From Methylacidimicrobium sp. B4 (GTDB lineage Bacteria > Verrucomicrobiota > Verrucomicrobiia > Methylacidiphilales > Methylacidiphilaceae): 64,000 nucleotides of DNA. The notes below the pieces were generated by a model. The model worked only from the letters and a program-made list of their open reading frames with translations. It was not told the DNA's origin and made no database searches. The position numbers were made by a program, and so were the translations under genes. This document shows, piece by piece, positions 15,843 to 24,029 of the stretch. Position 1 is the first letter of the stretch; the number at the start of each line of letters is the position of its first letter. The DNA lies in assembly GCF_017310545.1 (NCBI RefSeq), contig NZ_CP066203.1:1240001-1304000 (forward strand), given 5' to 3'.

Positions 15843-17243
15843 CTACGGCCTGCCCTGGAGAGGCTGCCCCACGGAAATGATCTCTCCCTCCTGCGATCGG
15901 TGCCGGCTTCCCAACGCCGCTGTCGCCCACGCCACGGTGGGGCAATTTTCCGGACCGAAGGCGATGTGCGGAAAGGGTCGGCTCGTTCCATCCCCGACCT
16001 GGCGCCTCCATTGGAGATGTCCGGCGGAATCCAACCTTGCCAAGTAGACCCTCCCTCCTTGAGCCAAGGGATCGCTCGAGACCAGCGGCCCCTTGGCTTC
16101 TCCCAAGAGCCAGAGGCTCCCATCCTCTCCGTAGCCGAGCGCCATCGGTCCGATGGAAAGATTCCTTTCGATTTCCTGGCACCAGCGGAGGGAAGCCGGT
16201 TCACCACCGTATTCGGCGACGAAGAGCCGAAGCCCGCTTGGCCGCAACGAGCGGTCTTCGGGACAAGCCCCCCAGACGCTGCTCCCCGCGATGGCAACGG
16301 CCCCTTTTTCCGAACCCGCTACAGCAAACGCAAGATTGTTCCACATCCTGCCAAAGAGATGGGACCAGAGCCTGCGCCCGGATTCGTCCCAGCGATCGAC
16401 GAAGATCTTGACCTGTGGGATCCCCCGGCCACCCGAAGAAAGCCACCCGTAGTCGAGCTTCTGCTCGGTGACTCCCCGCAGAGGGCTGGGTGGGTCTCCC
16501 GACATCCCGGCAAAATAACCGACGACGGCGATCCCTCCGGTGGGGATTACGGTCAGGGCCACAGGATTTTGAATCCCTAGGGAGCCCGTTGCGAGCCACC
16601 CTGCACCGGGCTGCCTCACCTCCGGAACGGCGTGCAGCGCATAGCTCTGCAGGAGGACTCCTTTCTCCGAATAATGAAAGATTCGTGTCTCCCCTTCGGC
16701 AATCTCTGGGTGATCAAAGCCTCCTTTACCGGAAGGAGGCTGGCGCAAGGCGACATAAAGTCCTCCCTTCCCATCGAAGGTTACCACTTCGTTGGGATTG
16801 ACCGGATCTGCGGCCAGCTGCTGCCCCCAAAGCAGGTCTCCCTTATCCGAAAACCGCCAGATCCGCAAAGCGCCGCCCGACTGTCCGGCCACCACGACCT
16901 CCCCCCCCGGCTCGGAAACAAGGTGAAACCGGATGTCGAACGGGACGGCTTCGACGATTGTCCTCCCCCAGAGCCGGCGTCCTCCGGAAGCCCAGCGGCT
17001 GAGCTCGGCGGAGTTCCTTCGACCCTCCTTCGGCAGCGTCGACGCAAGGAGCCAGAGGCCGCCGTCGCCGCGCGGCAGGGCATCGTATGCTCTCTGGATT
17101 CTTCCGGGACCGATCGTCCAGCTGCGCACATCCGACCCGTCCGCGGGCGCCGGCCGCGCCTTCGCGCCGAGGAGAAGGAAGCCGATCGCGACCAGAAGCA
17201 ACCCGAGAGAAAGCTTGGGACGGAAGGAGCAACGGCTTGTCAC
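15843..17243 (-). CDS. Secreted beta-propeller-like protein of unknown function
   Basis: About 466 aa from a GTG at 17243 that overlaps the pepA stop by 4 bases (GTGA). An N-terminal leader (FRPKLSLGLLLVAIGFLLLGA) suggests export. The body has repeating Trp/Gly/Asp blades: GDGGLWLLAS, LRIWRFSDKGDLLWGQQ, GKGGLYVALRQ, RIFHYSEKGVLLQ, GGIAVVGYFAG, DESGRRLWSHLFG, EDGSLWLLGEAKG and VYLARLDSAGHLQWRRQ. These resemble SBBP/PQQ-like propeller repeats. A longer reading frame reaching 17513 only overlaps pepA and is not used. No catalytic residues are recognisable. Confidence 0.72.
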   Translation of the reverse strand: MTSRCSFRPKLSLGLLLVAIGFLLLGAKARPAPADGSDVRSWTIGPGRIQRAYDALPRGDGGLWLLASTLPKEGRRNSAELSRWASGGRRLWGRTIVEAVPFDIRFHLVSEPGGEVVVAGQSGGALRIWRFSDKGDLLWGQQLAADPVNPNEVVTFDGKGGLYVALRQPPSGKGGFDHPEIAEGETRIFHYSEKGVLLQSYALHAVPEVRQPGAGWLATGSLGIQNPVALTVIPTGGIAVVGYFAGMSGDPPSPLRGVTEQKLDYGWLSSGGRGIPQVKIFVDRWDESGRRLWSHLFGRMWNNLAFAVAGSEKGAVAIAGSSVWGACPEDRSLRPSGLRLFVAEYGGEPASLRWCQEIERNLSIGPMALGYGEDGSLWLLGEAKGPLVSSDPLAQGGRVYLARLDSAGHLQWRRQVGDGTSRPFPHIAFGPENCPTVAWATAALGSRHRSQEGEIISVGQPLQGRP

Positions 17244-18661
17244 TGGGGCTCTTGATTCGCCAGGGAAAGCAGATACCGGATCAGGAGGCGCACGCCAAAG
17301 CCCGTCACGCCCTTCTCGAGGTAGGGAAGCTCGCGACTGACCCAAGCCGGCCCCGCAATGTCGAGGTGAACCCAGGGAGTGGCTCCCACCCAATGCTGGA
17401 TAAACGCGGCACCGACCGATCCTCCTCCTTCCCGGGCGCCGGAGACGTTCTTCACCAGCGCCACGTCGCTCTGAATGGCCTCCGCGAACTCTTCCCCCAG
17501 CGGCAGAGGCCACACCGGCTCTCCCGCCTCTTCTCCGAGCTGCCAGAGCCGATCCCGAAGACCAGAGTCCGGAGAAAAGAGCCCCGCCCGATACCGACCC
17601 AAAGCCACGATACAGGCGCCCGTGAGCGTGGCGAGGTCGAAGAGCAGGCGCGGAGCGAAGCGCTCCACAGCGTAACCGACCGCGTCCGCAAGCAGGATGC
17701 GCCCTTCGGCATCGGTGTTGAGCACCTCGATCGTCTTCCCTCCGTAGCTGCGGATCAGGTCCCCCGGGCGATAGGCGCGCGCGCTCGGCATGTTCTCGGC
17801 ACTGGCCACGACTCCGACCAGCGGCACGGGCAATCCAAGCCGGCTTGCCGCTCGCATGACGCCCAGGACGGCGCAGCCCCCCATCTTGTCGAACTTCATC
17901 TCGTCCATGTGCTCGCCAGGCTTGATCGAGATCCCGCCCGAATCGAAGGTTACCGCCTTCCCTACGACGACAATCGGCGGGGCAGCCGTCGGCCGATGCT
18001 CCAGGACAATCAACCGGGGCGGGTTGTCCGATCCCTTCCCGACCGCGAGGATTCCCCCGAATCCGGCCTCTTCCAGCTCCTTCGGACCCAAGACCTGGCA
18101 GGAGAGACGACTTTCGGTGGCGAGCTCCCGCGCCTTCTCCGCCAGGACCGCGGGGGTGACGACGTTGGCTGGTTGATTCCCAAGCTGGCGGACGTAGTTG
18201 ACGGCCTCGGCCAAGGTCGTGGCACGCTCGACCTCCGCGCGGACCTTCCCGGGACCCCCTTTGCCAACGGCTACGCCCAGTGCCCGCAGCGGACCCCCTT
18301 TTCGAGCCTCGGGCATCCGAAAATCTTCAAACCGATACGAGGCCAGCAAGGCTCCTTCCACAGCAAAGTCAGCTCGTTCGGGAAAGGCGGTGCAATCAAT
18401 ATAGACTTCTTCTGCGCCCAGCCTGCGAAGCAGCTTGACTCCTGTCCCTGCGGCCTTGCGCAGAAGATCGCCCGTAACGGGACCCTCCCCCAGGCCTACG
18501 TAAACGATACGCCCCCGCCCCTCCCGCCATATCAGGGTGGCAAGCTTCCCGCCATCGAACTCCTCTCGGAGCACCCCTTCCTTGGCGAACTCGCCCTTGC
18601 GGGCGAAGACGACGCGATCCCCCGCCTGCGGCAGATCCTCGACTGTCACCACCATGCCCAT
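17240..18661 (-). CDS. pepA: Leucyl aminopeptidase (M17)
   Basis: A 473-aa cytosolic dizinc aminopeptidase that removes N-terminal residues in peptide turnover; some homologues also bind DNA. The C-terminal catalytic domain is complete. VGKAVTFDSGGISIKP carries a metal-binding Lys and Asp, and MDEMKFDKMGG the next set. NTDAEGRILLADAV is the M17 signature (Asp, Glu and Arg), and LATLTGACIVALG completes the core. The N-terminal macro-like domain is divergent, as usual. It is followed by the coupled propeller-like gene. Confidence 0.95.
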   Translation of the reverse strand: MGMVVTVEDLPQAGDRVVFARKGEFAKEGVLREEFDGGKLATLIWREGRGRIVYVGLGEGPVTGDLLRKAAGTGVKLLRRLGAEEVYIDCTAFPERADFAVEGALLASYRFEDFRMPEARKGGPLRALGVAVGKGGPGKVRAEVERATTLAEAVNYVRQLGNQPANVVTPAVLAEKARELATESRLSCQVLGPKELEEAGFGGILAVGKGSDNPPRLIVLEHRPTAAPPIVVVGKAVTFDSGGISIKPGEHMDEMKFDKMGGCAVLGVMRAASRLGLPVPLVGVVASAENMPSARAYRPGDLIRSYGGKTIEVLNTDAEGRILLADAVGYAVERFAPRLLFDLATLTGACIVALGRYRAGLFSPDSGLRDRLWQLGEEAGEPVWPLPLGEEFAEAIQSDVALVKNVSGAREGGGSVGAAFIQHWVGATPWVHLDIAGPAWVSRELPYLEKGVTGFGVRLLIRYLLSLANQEPQ

Positions 18662-18703
18662 TCACTCCCCCTGGTTTTCCTGACGGCGATGTCCGAGCCG
18701 CGC

Positions 18704-19939
18704 TCAGCCGCCGTGAACCGGAAGAATCGCCGCCACGTCGACTTCGCGCAATTCATAAAGGCGCTGGATCGTTTCTTCGATCAGGTTGTTGGGACAAGAA
18801 GCGCCGGCCGTGATCCCGATCTCGACCTCTCCGTCGGGAAGCCAGGGCTCGGTGAGCACCTCGCATCCCTTGTGCAAATCCCAATGAAGAATTTGGGACG
18901 TGGAAATGATCTTTTCCGCATTCTTGAGGAAATAGGTCGGGAGCCGGCTCTCCCCCATCTCCGCCAAGTGACTGGTATTGCTGCTGTTGTAGCCTCCGAC
19001 CACGATCAGGAGATCGAGCTTTCGGTGGTCGAGCATCTCGCGCAGGGCGTCTTGCCGCTCCTGAGTCGCGCCGCAAATGGTATCGAAGTAGCGGAAGTGC
19101 TCGAAGAGCTTCTCCGATCCATACCGGTCGATGATCGCCTGACGGATTCGCCGCTGCACCTCCTCAGTCTCCCCCCGCATCATCGTCGTCTGATTGGCAA
19201 CTCCGACATACTGCAAGTGGACATCCGGATCAAAGTCGGGAGAGATGGCTCCTTGAAACTTCCGCAGGAACTCCTCCTTGTTTCCGCCTCTGCGGATATA
19301 CTCGCAGACCAGATCGGTCTCGGCCAGGTCGTACACGACCAGATAGTGGCCGCTGCCATCCTCCCCGACAGCACGGGAAGCGGTGGCCTTGGTTTCCTCA
19401 TGCCAGGCCTTTCCGTGAATGATCGAGGTCACTCCCTCCCGCCGATACTGCCGAACCCGCTTCCAGACCGTCATCACGTCTCCGCAGGTGGTATCGACGA
19501 TCTGACAGCCGATCTGGGCGATGCGCGCCATCGTTTTCACCTGGGCCCCAAACGCCGGCACGATCACCACGTCTGAACCATCGAGATCGTCAAGATCCGA
19601 TTCTCCACCGTGCTCCTGCAGTCGTTGGATTCCCAGGGCGGTCAACTGGTCGTTCACCTCGGGGTTATGGATGATTTCGCCCAGGAGAAAGATGCGCCGG
19701 TCCTGGAACACCTTGGTGGTGGCATAGGCCAAATCGATCGCCCGCTCGACCCCGTAGCAAAAACCAAATGCCTTGGCCAGCCGTACCGTGAGGCCCGCAG
19801 CAGACAGGCATCCTCCCGTTCCCTGGAGATACTCGACCAGAGGACTCCGATAGTGCTTCTCCACCTCCGCTTGAACGAGGCTCATGACTTCCGGGGTTCG
19901 CAGATTCACTTTTCCCGGCAGGGGGGCGGTCTTGCTCAT
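18704..19939 (-). CDS. ispH: 4-hydroxy-3-methylbut-2-enyl diphosphate reductase, long cyanobacterial-type
   Basis: Last enzyme of the MEP isoprenoid pathway, reducing HMBPP to IPP and DMAPP with a 4Fe-4S cluster. The three cluster cysteines are in FGFCYGVERA, DTTCGDVM and AGASCPNN. At about 411 aa it is much longer than the 316-aa E. coli enzyme. It carries the N-terminal extension (VNLRTPEVMSLVQAEVE) and internal insert (EEFLRKFQGAISPDFDP) typical of cyanobacterial and plastid forms. The start is uncertain: ATG 19939 is used, and an in-frame TTG at 19978 adds 13 residues. Neither has a good ribosome site. The gene is divergent from the ABC-like gene. Confidence 0.94.
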   Translation of the reverse strand: MSKTAPLPGKVNLRTPEVMSLVQAEVEKHYRSPLVEYLQGTGGCLSAAGLTVRLAKAFGFCYGVERAIDLAYATTKVFQDRRIFLLGEIIHNPEVNDQLTALGIQRLQEHGGESDLDDLDGSDVVIVPAFGAQVKTMARIAQIGCQIVDTTCGDVMTVWKRVRQYRREGVTSIIHGKAWHEETKATASRAVGEDGSGHYLVVYDLAETDLVCEYIRRGGNKEEFLRKFQGAISPDFDPDVHLQYVGVANQTTMMRGETEEVQRRIRQAIIDRYGSEKLFEHFRYFDTICGATQERQDALREMLDHRKLDLLIVVGGYNSSNTSHLAEMGESRLPTYFLKNAEKIISTSQILHWDLHKGCEVLTEPWLPDGEVEIGITAGASCPNNLIEETIQRLYELREVDVAAILPVHGG

Positions 19940-20026
19940 AACGGGAATGATCTTGCGTGGGGAACTGGTCGGCGTCAAAAGCGTTTTTCCGGAGGGAACT
20001 CCCGAAGCCCAGAGCAGGCCGAACGC

Positions 20027-20707
20027 ATGGCAACGCCTCTTGCGCCCTCGAGAATGAACACGGAGGGCACCCCGCTGCTCCTGGCCGAAAACCTCGTCCT
20101 CTCCCTTCCGCCCCTCCCTCCGCTACGCATCCCGAGGCTTGTCGTCCCTTCCGCCGGCTTCGTCGTGATTCTTGCGGGCGTACGGGATCTCCCGCCGATT
20201 CTGGAGCAAGCCCTGTGGCAGACGCTTGTGGGAGAGCGCCGAGCCGAAGTCGGCCGCGTGCTTTACCTGGGAGAGGAGCTCGCGCAAGCCGATCCCGGTT
20301 GGGCGGCGGCCCACGGGCTTTCCCTGGGCGTCGAGGCAGGAGTTGACGGGGCAAGCTCGGTCGAAGCCAATCTTCTCCGCTCCACAGGGGGGGCTCTTCC
20401 CACCTGGCTCTTCCGCTTTCTCCCCCTGCAAGAGCGCCTTCCCGTCCCGGCCGATCTGCTCTCGCCGGTCGAGCGGCGATGGCTCGTGCTTGCCCGCGCC
20501 CTGGCGCTGCGCCCGCGGCTTCTTCTTTTGCGGCGCCCCCTGGATGCATTCCCTCCGCTGCCCCGGCAGTCCCTGCTCGAACGCCTGATCCGCATCAATC
20601 TGGAAGAAGGCATCGCCTTCTGCTTCACCGCCGCACCCAGCGCGCTGATCGAAACGGCGGCCGCCGGGGCTTACCGGATCGTCTCTGGTCTCCTGGTTGC
20701 CGCCTAA
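20027..20707 (+). CDS. Degenerate ABC-type ATPase homologue lacking catalytic motifs
   Basis: A 226-aa protein that still lines up with an ABC nucleotide-binding domain but has lost its active site. LSPVERRWLVLARALALRPR (residues 145-164) matches the ABC signature-to-Walker-B stretch. The LSGGQ Gly-Gly is gone, and LLLLRRPLD replaces LLLLDEPT(S/A), removing the Walker B Asp and catalytic Glu. The P-loop position has AGVRDLPPILEQ with no GxxGxGKS. The H-loop region reads CFTAAPSAL instead of a TH(D/E) motif. Starts at 20027 or 20054 are possible and neither has a clear ribosome site. It stands alone, divergent from ispH, with no permease beside it. It could be a structural pseudo-ATPase or a decaying gene, though the frame is fully intact. 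Confidence 0.7.
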   Translation: MATPLAPSRMNTEGTPLLLAENLVLSLPPLPPLRIPRLVVPSAGFVVILAGVRDLPPILEQALWQTLVGERRAEVGRVLYLGEELAQADPGWAAAHGLSLGVEAGVDGASSVEANLLRSTGGALPTWLFRFLPLQERLPVPADLLSPVERRWLVLARALALRPRLLLLRRPLDAFPPLPRQSLLERLIRINLEEGIAFCFTAAPSALIETAAAGAYRIVSGLLVAA

Positions 20708-20717
20708 TCCTTGAGCC

Positions 20718-21353
20718 TCATTGCGGAGGCTTCTCCCCGGACGGAGAGTCCTCCTGCTGCGGCAGCTCCGGCTCGAGCGGAGGCGGGGGACTCTCGCGAA
20801 CGGGCGCAGCCGCCTCAGGGGTAGGCTGCGGGGAGATCTTCGCAGCGTGAGCCTTCTTTTCGGGCTCCGGAGGAGGGCCCTGATAAAACTCCTTGTGGCG
20901 GATCTGACCTCCCGCATGACTCGTCCAGATCCCCAAAAGCAAGGAGGCGAGGCCGGCCAGCACGGTCGCGGAGGAGAGAAAGCTCAAGCCCTTGGGGAAG
21001 AGGGCGGAAGAGACCAAGGAGAGAGTCGCGATGGCCGCGGTTCCGTAGAGCATCCATGCCGTTCTTTCGCCTCGTTCTTCGTGAACCGCAAGCCAAGCTT
21101 TCTGCTTCTGCGTGATCATGGTTTCCACCCGGTCCTCCCCTTCGTGCCCGTAATGCTGCACGAGCCATCCGGAGGCCGAGGTGAGGATGACGAGCGAGAG
21201 GGCAACGACTTGCGTGGCTCGGCTCTTGAACGCGAGACCGGCAAGGTAGGCGGTCAGCGCCGTCGCCAGACCGTAGACCGGGATCGGATGAAGAAGGACA
21301 TGGACGTACTCCGGCTGCTTGAGGGTCTCCAAAAAATCGCGGAGTTCGTTCAC
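20718..21353 (-). CDS. Four-helix membrane protein, DUF2231-like, with Pro-rich tail
   Basis: A 211-aa inner-membrane protein. Four hydrophobic segments span about residues 20-40, 45-65, 100-118 and 122-142. LHPIPVYGL near residue 21 and a HYGHEGED loop near 67 place histidines at the membrane face, as in DUF2231-type proteins where heme binding has been suggested. The last 60 residues are Pro/Glu/Lys-rich (PPPEPEKK, PPPPLEPELPQQ) and probably disordered. It converges with the ABC-like gene, with 10 bases between stops. The function is unknown. Confidence 0.65.
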   Translation of the reverse strand: MNELRDFLETLKQPEYVHVLLHPIPVYGLATALTAYLAGLAFKSRATQVVALSLVILTSASGWLVQHYGHEGEDRVETMITQKQKAWLAVHEERGERTAWMLYGTAAIATLSLVSSALFPKGLSFLSSATVLAGLASLLLGIWTSHAGGQIRHKEFYQGPPPEPEKKAHAAKISPQPTPEAAAPVRESPPPPLEPELPQQEDSPSGEKPPQ

Positions 21354-21420
21354 GTCTCGTTTCGCGGGAGCCCGGCCAATGCGATTCCTGGAATGGGCAG
21401 TGGCGCTGCGACGTTTTTGT

Positions 21421-21434
21421 GGGTCTCCAGACCC
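21421..21434. repeat. Short perfect hairpin GGGTCT-cc-AGACCC
   Basis: Six-base stem with a two-base loop, lying between two minus-strand genes. On the minus strand it is followed by an A-rich rather than T-rich stretch (ACAAAAACG), so a simple intrinsic terminator is not indicated. It may be an operator or an RNA processing site upstream of the gene at 20718-21353. Confidence 0.4.
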
Positions 21435-21459
21435 TCCTCTGAGAGCGGAACGACGAGAA

Positions 21460-21505
21460 AGCCTTTCCGGAGGTCCCCCAAAAGGAGGAGACCAACGGAA
21501 AGGCT
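21460..21505 (-). terminator. Putative hairpin terminator
   Basis: AGCCTTTCCG (21460-21469) and CGGAAAGGCT (21496-21505) are perfect 10-base inverted arms. An inner partial stem (GGTC...GACC) extends the structure. It lies 25 bases after the stop of the minus-strand gene at 21530-21883 and is followed in that direction by TTCTCG, a weak T-tract. It most likely ends that transcript or stabilises its 3' end. Confidence 0.5.
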
Positions 21506-21529
21506 ATCCCTTCGTCGCCAGGAGGAGCT

Positions 21530-21883
21530 CTATTTTTCGAACTCGGTATCTTCGATCAGGTTGTAGCCTTCGGCACTCACCAGCTTCCCCTTGACCGTGA
21601 CATTCGCCGTCTTGGGAATCTCCGCCGACTTGAGCGGCTTGTGCTCTCCATAGAGCATATAGAGCTTGCCATCGTCCCCTTTGAGGCCCACCGGCAATCC
21701 CAGGTTGATGCACTTCCGGGCGCAACTCGAATGCTTGTCTCCTGCCGCGCCGTGATCGAGATAGCAGTAGAGGTCCACCAGCTCGCCTTTGACAGTGACC
21801 TCTTGCTTTTCCTCCGCGCGAAGCCCCGCGATTCCGGCACAGAGCAGTAAAATCCCGCACAAGATCCTTTTTCCGATTCGCAT
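21530..21883 (-). CDS. Small secreted Cys/His-motif protein
   Basis: A 117-aa exported protein. The signal peptide is MRIGKRILCGILLLCAGIAGLRA. The mature part is a small beta-rich domain opening with VTVKGELVDLYCYLDHG. It continues with a compact cysteine/histidine set (C-Y-x-D-H-G, then H-S-S-C-A-R-K-C-I) and a GLPVGLKGDDGKLYMLYG segment. The CYLDHG/CARKC pattern looks like a metal, heme or redox site. Similar short proteins occur in many aerobic bacteria without known function. GGAGG lies six bases before the ATG. A strong hairpin follows the stop. Confidence 0.78.
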   Translation of the reverse strand: MRIGKRILCGILLLCAGIAGLRAEEKQEVTVKGELVDLYCYLDHGAAGDKHSSCARKCINLGLPVGLKGDDGKLYMLYGEHKPLKSAEIPKTANVTVKGKLVSAEGYNLIEDTEFEK

Positions 21884-22010
21884 TGTTCCTCCTATGTCGT
21901 TCAGTCCTCGAGCCGCGCAGCATCCTACACAGCCGCCTTCTCCATCACAAGGCTAATCGGTGCCGAGTCCTTCCGGCTCGAGCGCCTCTCAAGCGCAGGG
22001 GGCCGGGCGG

Positions 22011-22199
22011 TTACGGATGCGTTCCGGACGACGGCACAATCTCCCAGAGCGGTCCTTTCCGTCCTTCCACCACGATCTTCTCCTTTTGACCGAGGTGATT
22101 CCGGATCAGGAGGACGATGGTCGCGCAAAAGAGGACAAAGACTAGCAGGTCCGCTACGCGCAGCAGAGATCTTCTTACCCTACGCCCGAATGCACCCAT
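22011..22199 (-). CDS. Small single-pass membrane protein
   Basis: A possible 62-aa protein: basic N-terminus (MGAFGRRVRRSLLRV), one transmembrane helix (ADLLVFVLFCATIVLLI), then a short polar tail (GQKEKIVVEGRKGPLWEIV). The membrane helix flanked by the positive-inside pattern is convincing, but there is no strong ribosome site and the frame continues upstream to 22316. It is placed between the secreted Cys/His gene and the divergent nrnA. No family is recognised. Confidence 0.42.
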   Translation of the reverse strand: MGAFGRRVRRSLLRVADLLVFVLFCATIVLLIRNHLGQKEKIVVEGRKGPLWEIVPSSGTHP

Positions 22200-22285
22200 G
22201 ATTCGCGCCCGTCGTCTTCCTCGCAAGCCGTCCTGAAAACAAGAGAAGCTTGCGCCCACGACGCCGCCTGTGCAACAGAAAGCCG

Positions 22286-23260
22286 ATGGTCGAATCACTG
22301 CGCAGCCTTGCGGCACTCTTCCGGGAGAATCACAGTTTCGCCGTCCTTTCGCACATCCGTCCCGACGGCGACGCGATCGGGAGCTCGATCGGCTTGGCTC
22401 TCATCTTGAAGGAAATGGGCAAGAAGGTGCGCGTCTTCAATGAGGAGGGGCCAAGCGATCCCTATGCCTACCTCTGCGGCTCGATTCCGGTCGAAAGGAC
22501 TCCGGTCGAGCCTCCGGCCGACTCCCCGAAGGTGATCGCCGTCGATTGCTCGACTCCGGAGCGGCTCGGAGAGCGCTTCCTGCGCTGGGGCGTCCCGGTG
22601 GATGCGAATATCGACCACCATCCGGACAATCCGGGATACGCCGCGATCAACTGCGTCGAGGCCAGCGCGCTCGCCACCGCAGAGCTCCTTGCCCGGACCG
22701 CTCTGGAGCTCGACCTTCCGCTCCGCGCGGATGCGGCATCCGCGCTCTACGTCGGTATCCTGACCGACACCAACTCCTTCTCCTTTCGTCCCCTCCGGCC
22801 GGAAACCCTCGAGCTTGCGGCGGCCTTGATCCGCGCAGGTGCCGATCCCGAAACGCTTTCGTGGCGAACCTTCCGGAACTTTTCGCTCAACCGCTTCGCG
22901 CTGCTTCGCGAGATCCTCAACCGGACGCGTTTCGCCGCGGACAATCGGATCGCCTTTTATCGTCTCACGGCCGACCTCTATGCCGAAACGGGCACGACTT
23001 CGCTCGAGGTCGAGAACTTCCTGAGCTATCTTCAACTGGTAGAGACGGTGCAAGTGGCCTTTATGGTCGAAGAGATCAGCCCCCAGATCACTCGCATGAG
23101 CCTTCGATCGATTCCTGCGATCGACATCCGCCCCGTCGCTGCCCGCTTCGGAGGCGGAGGACACCGGTGTGCCGCGGGAGCACGCGCACCTCTGCCTGTG
23201 GAGGAAGTCGAGCAGCAGCTTCTCGAGGCGATCGTTCCTCACCTGCTCCCCGGCTCTTGA
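22286..23260 (+). CDS. DHH-family phosphoesterase, NrnA-type
   Basis: A 324-aa cytosolic phosphoesterase of the DHH/DHHA1 family. NrnA members degrade nano-RNA or cyclic-dinucleotide products and pAp. The catalytic DHH domain shows LSHIRPDGDAIGSSIG (the DxD motif), VIAVDCSTPERLG, the DHH box itself in NIDHHPDN, and GILTDTNSFSF. The DHHA1 substrate-binding domain ends with FGGGGHRCAAGA. The gene order nrnA-truB-ribF is a well-known translation-factor neighbourhood and supports the assignment. ATG 22286 fits the family N-terminus. Confidence 0.92.
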   Translation: MVESLRSLAALFRENHSFAVLSHIRPDGDAIGSSIGLALILKEMGKKVRVFNEEGPSDPYAYLCGSIPVERTPVEPPADSPKVIAVDCSTPERLGERFLRWGVPVDANIDHHPDNPGYAAINCVEASALATAELLARTALELDLPLRADAASALYVGILTDTNSFSFRPLRPETLELAAALIRAGADPETLSWRTFRNFSLNRFALLREILNRTRFAADNRIAFYRLTADLYAETGTTSLEVENFLSYLQLVETVQVAFMVEEISPQITRMSLRSIPAIDIRPVAARFGGGGHRCAAGARAPLPVEEVEQQLLEAIVPHLLPGS

Positions 23261-23281
23261 GCCCACCCGAGCGAGCGATTC

Positions 23282-23995
23282 ATGGACATCGACGGCGTTC
23301 TTCTTTTGGACAAGCCCAAGGGATGCACATCCCACGACATGGTTGAGTTCCTGCGCCGCCGCTTCGGGCTACGGAAGGTCGGCCACTGCGGCACTCTCGA
23401 CCCTCTGGCGACCGGGTTGCTGGTCCTGGTTCTCGGCAAGGCGACGCGCATTCAAGATCTTCTGATGGCCGAAGACAAGCGGTATCGCGGAGTCATGCAT
23501 CTGGGCCAGATCACCGACACGCAAGACGCTGACGGCCAGATCGTCGAGGAGCGGCCCGTTCCCCCGCTCACCCGGGAAGAACTGGAGGCGGTCTTCGTCA
23601 AATTCTCCGGGGAGTTCCTCCAGGTTCCGCCGATGGTATCCGCAATCAAGCACCATGGGAAGCCGCTCTACAAGCTTGCGCGGGAAGGGAAGGTGGTCGA
23701 GCGTCCGCCCCGCCTGGTCCAGGTCTACTCTCACCAGATCCTCGAATGGAAGCCGCCGTTTCTCGGCTTCGAGATCCGCTGTCGCAAGGGCTTTTATGTG
23801 AGGACCTATTGCCACGATATCGGGCTGACCCTTGGATGTGGAGCCCACCTCGCGGAGCTGCACCGGCTCCAATCCGGAAACTTTTCCGTAGAGGGAGCGC
23901 TCTCCTTCCCCGCACTGCAGGAAATGCATCGGGCGGAGGAGCTCCTGCCTCACGTCCTGCCTCTGCCCGAAGTTTCTCGTATTCGGCGACAGTAA
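23282..23995 (+). CDS. truB: tRNA pseudouridine(55) synthase
   Basis: Converts U55 of the T-loop of tRNAs to pseudouridine. The 237-aa protein keeps the catalytic core: LLLDKPKGCTSHD, the catalytic Asp40 in GHCGTLDPLATGLL, YRGVMHLGQITDTQDADG, QVPPMVSAIKHHGKPLYKLAREG and the GFYVRTYCHDIG strand. It is short because the C-terminal PUA-like domain of E. coli TruB is missing, as in many bacteria. It lies 21 bases after nrnA and just before ribF. Confidence 0.95.
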   Translation: MDIDGVLLLDKPKGCTSHDMVEFLRRRFGLRKVGHCGTLDPLATGLLVLVLGKATRIQDLLMAEDKRYRGVMHLGQITDTQDADGQIVEERPVPPLTREELEAVFVKFSGEFLQVPPMVSAIKHHGKPLYKLAREGKVVERPPRLVQVYSHQILEWKPPFLGFEIRCRKGFYVRTYCHDIGLTLGCGAHLAELHRLQSGNFSVEGALSFPALQEMHRAEELLPHVLPLPEVSRIRRQ

Positions 23996-24029
23996 CTTGG
24001 AGAACGAGGGATCGAGAAGTGGCGATTCC

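Noticed and set aside
17087-19576. Plus-strand open frame of about 829 codons
   Set aside because: It is wholly antisense to pepA and ispH, both with complete catalytic motifs. The frame is a by-product of high GC at third positions.
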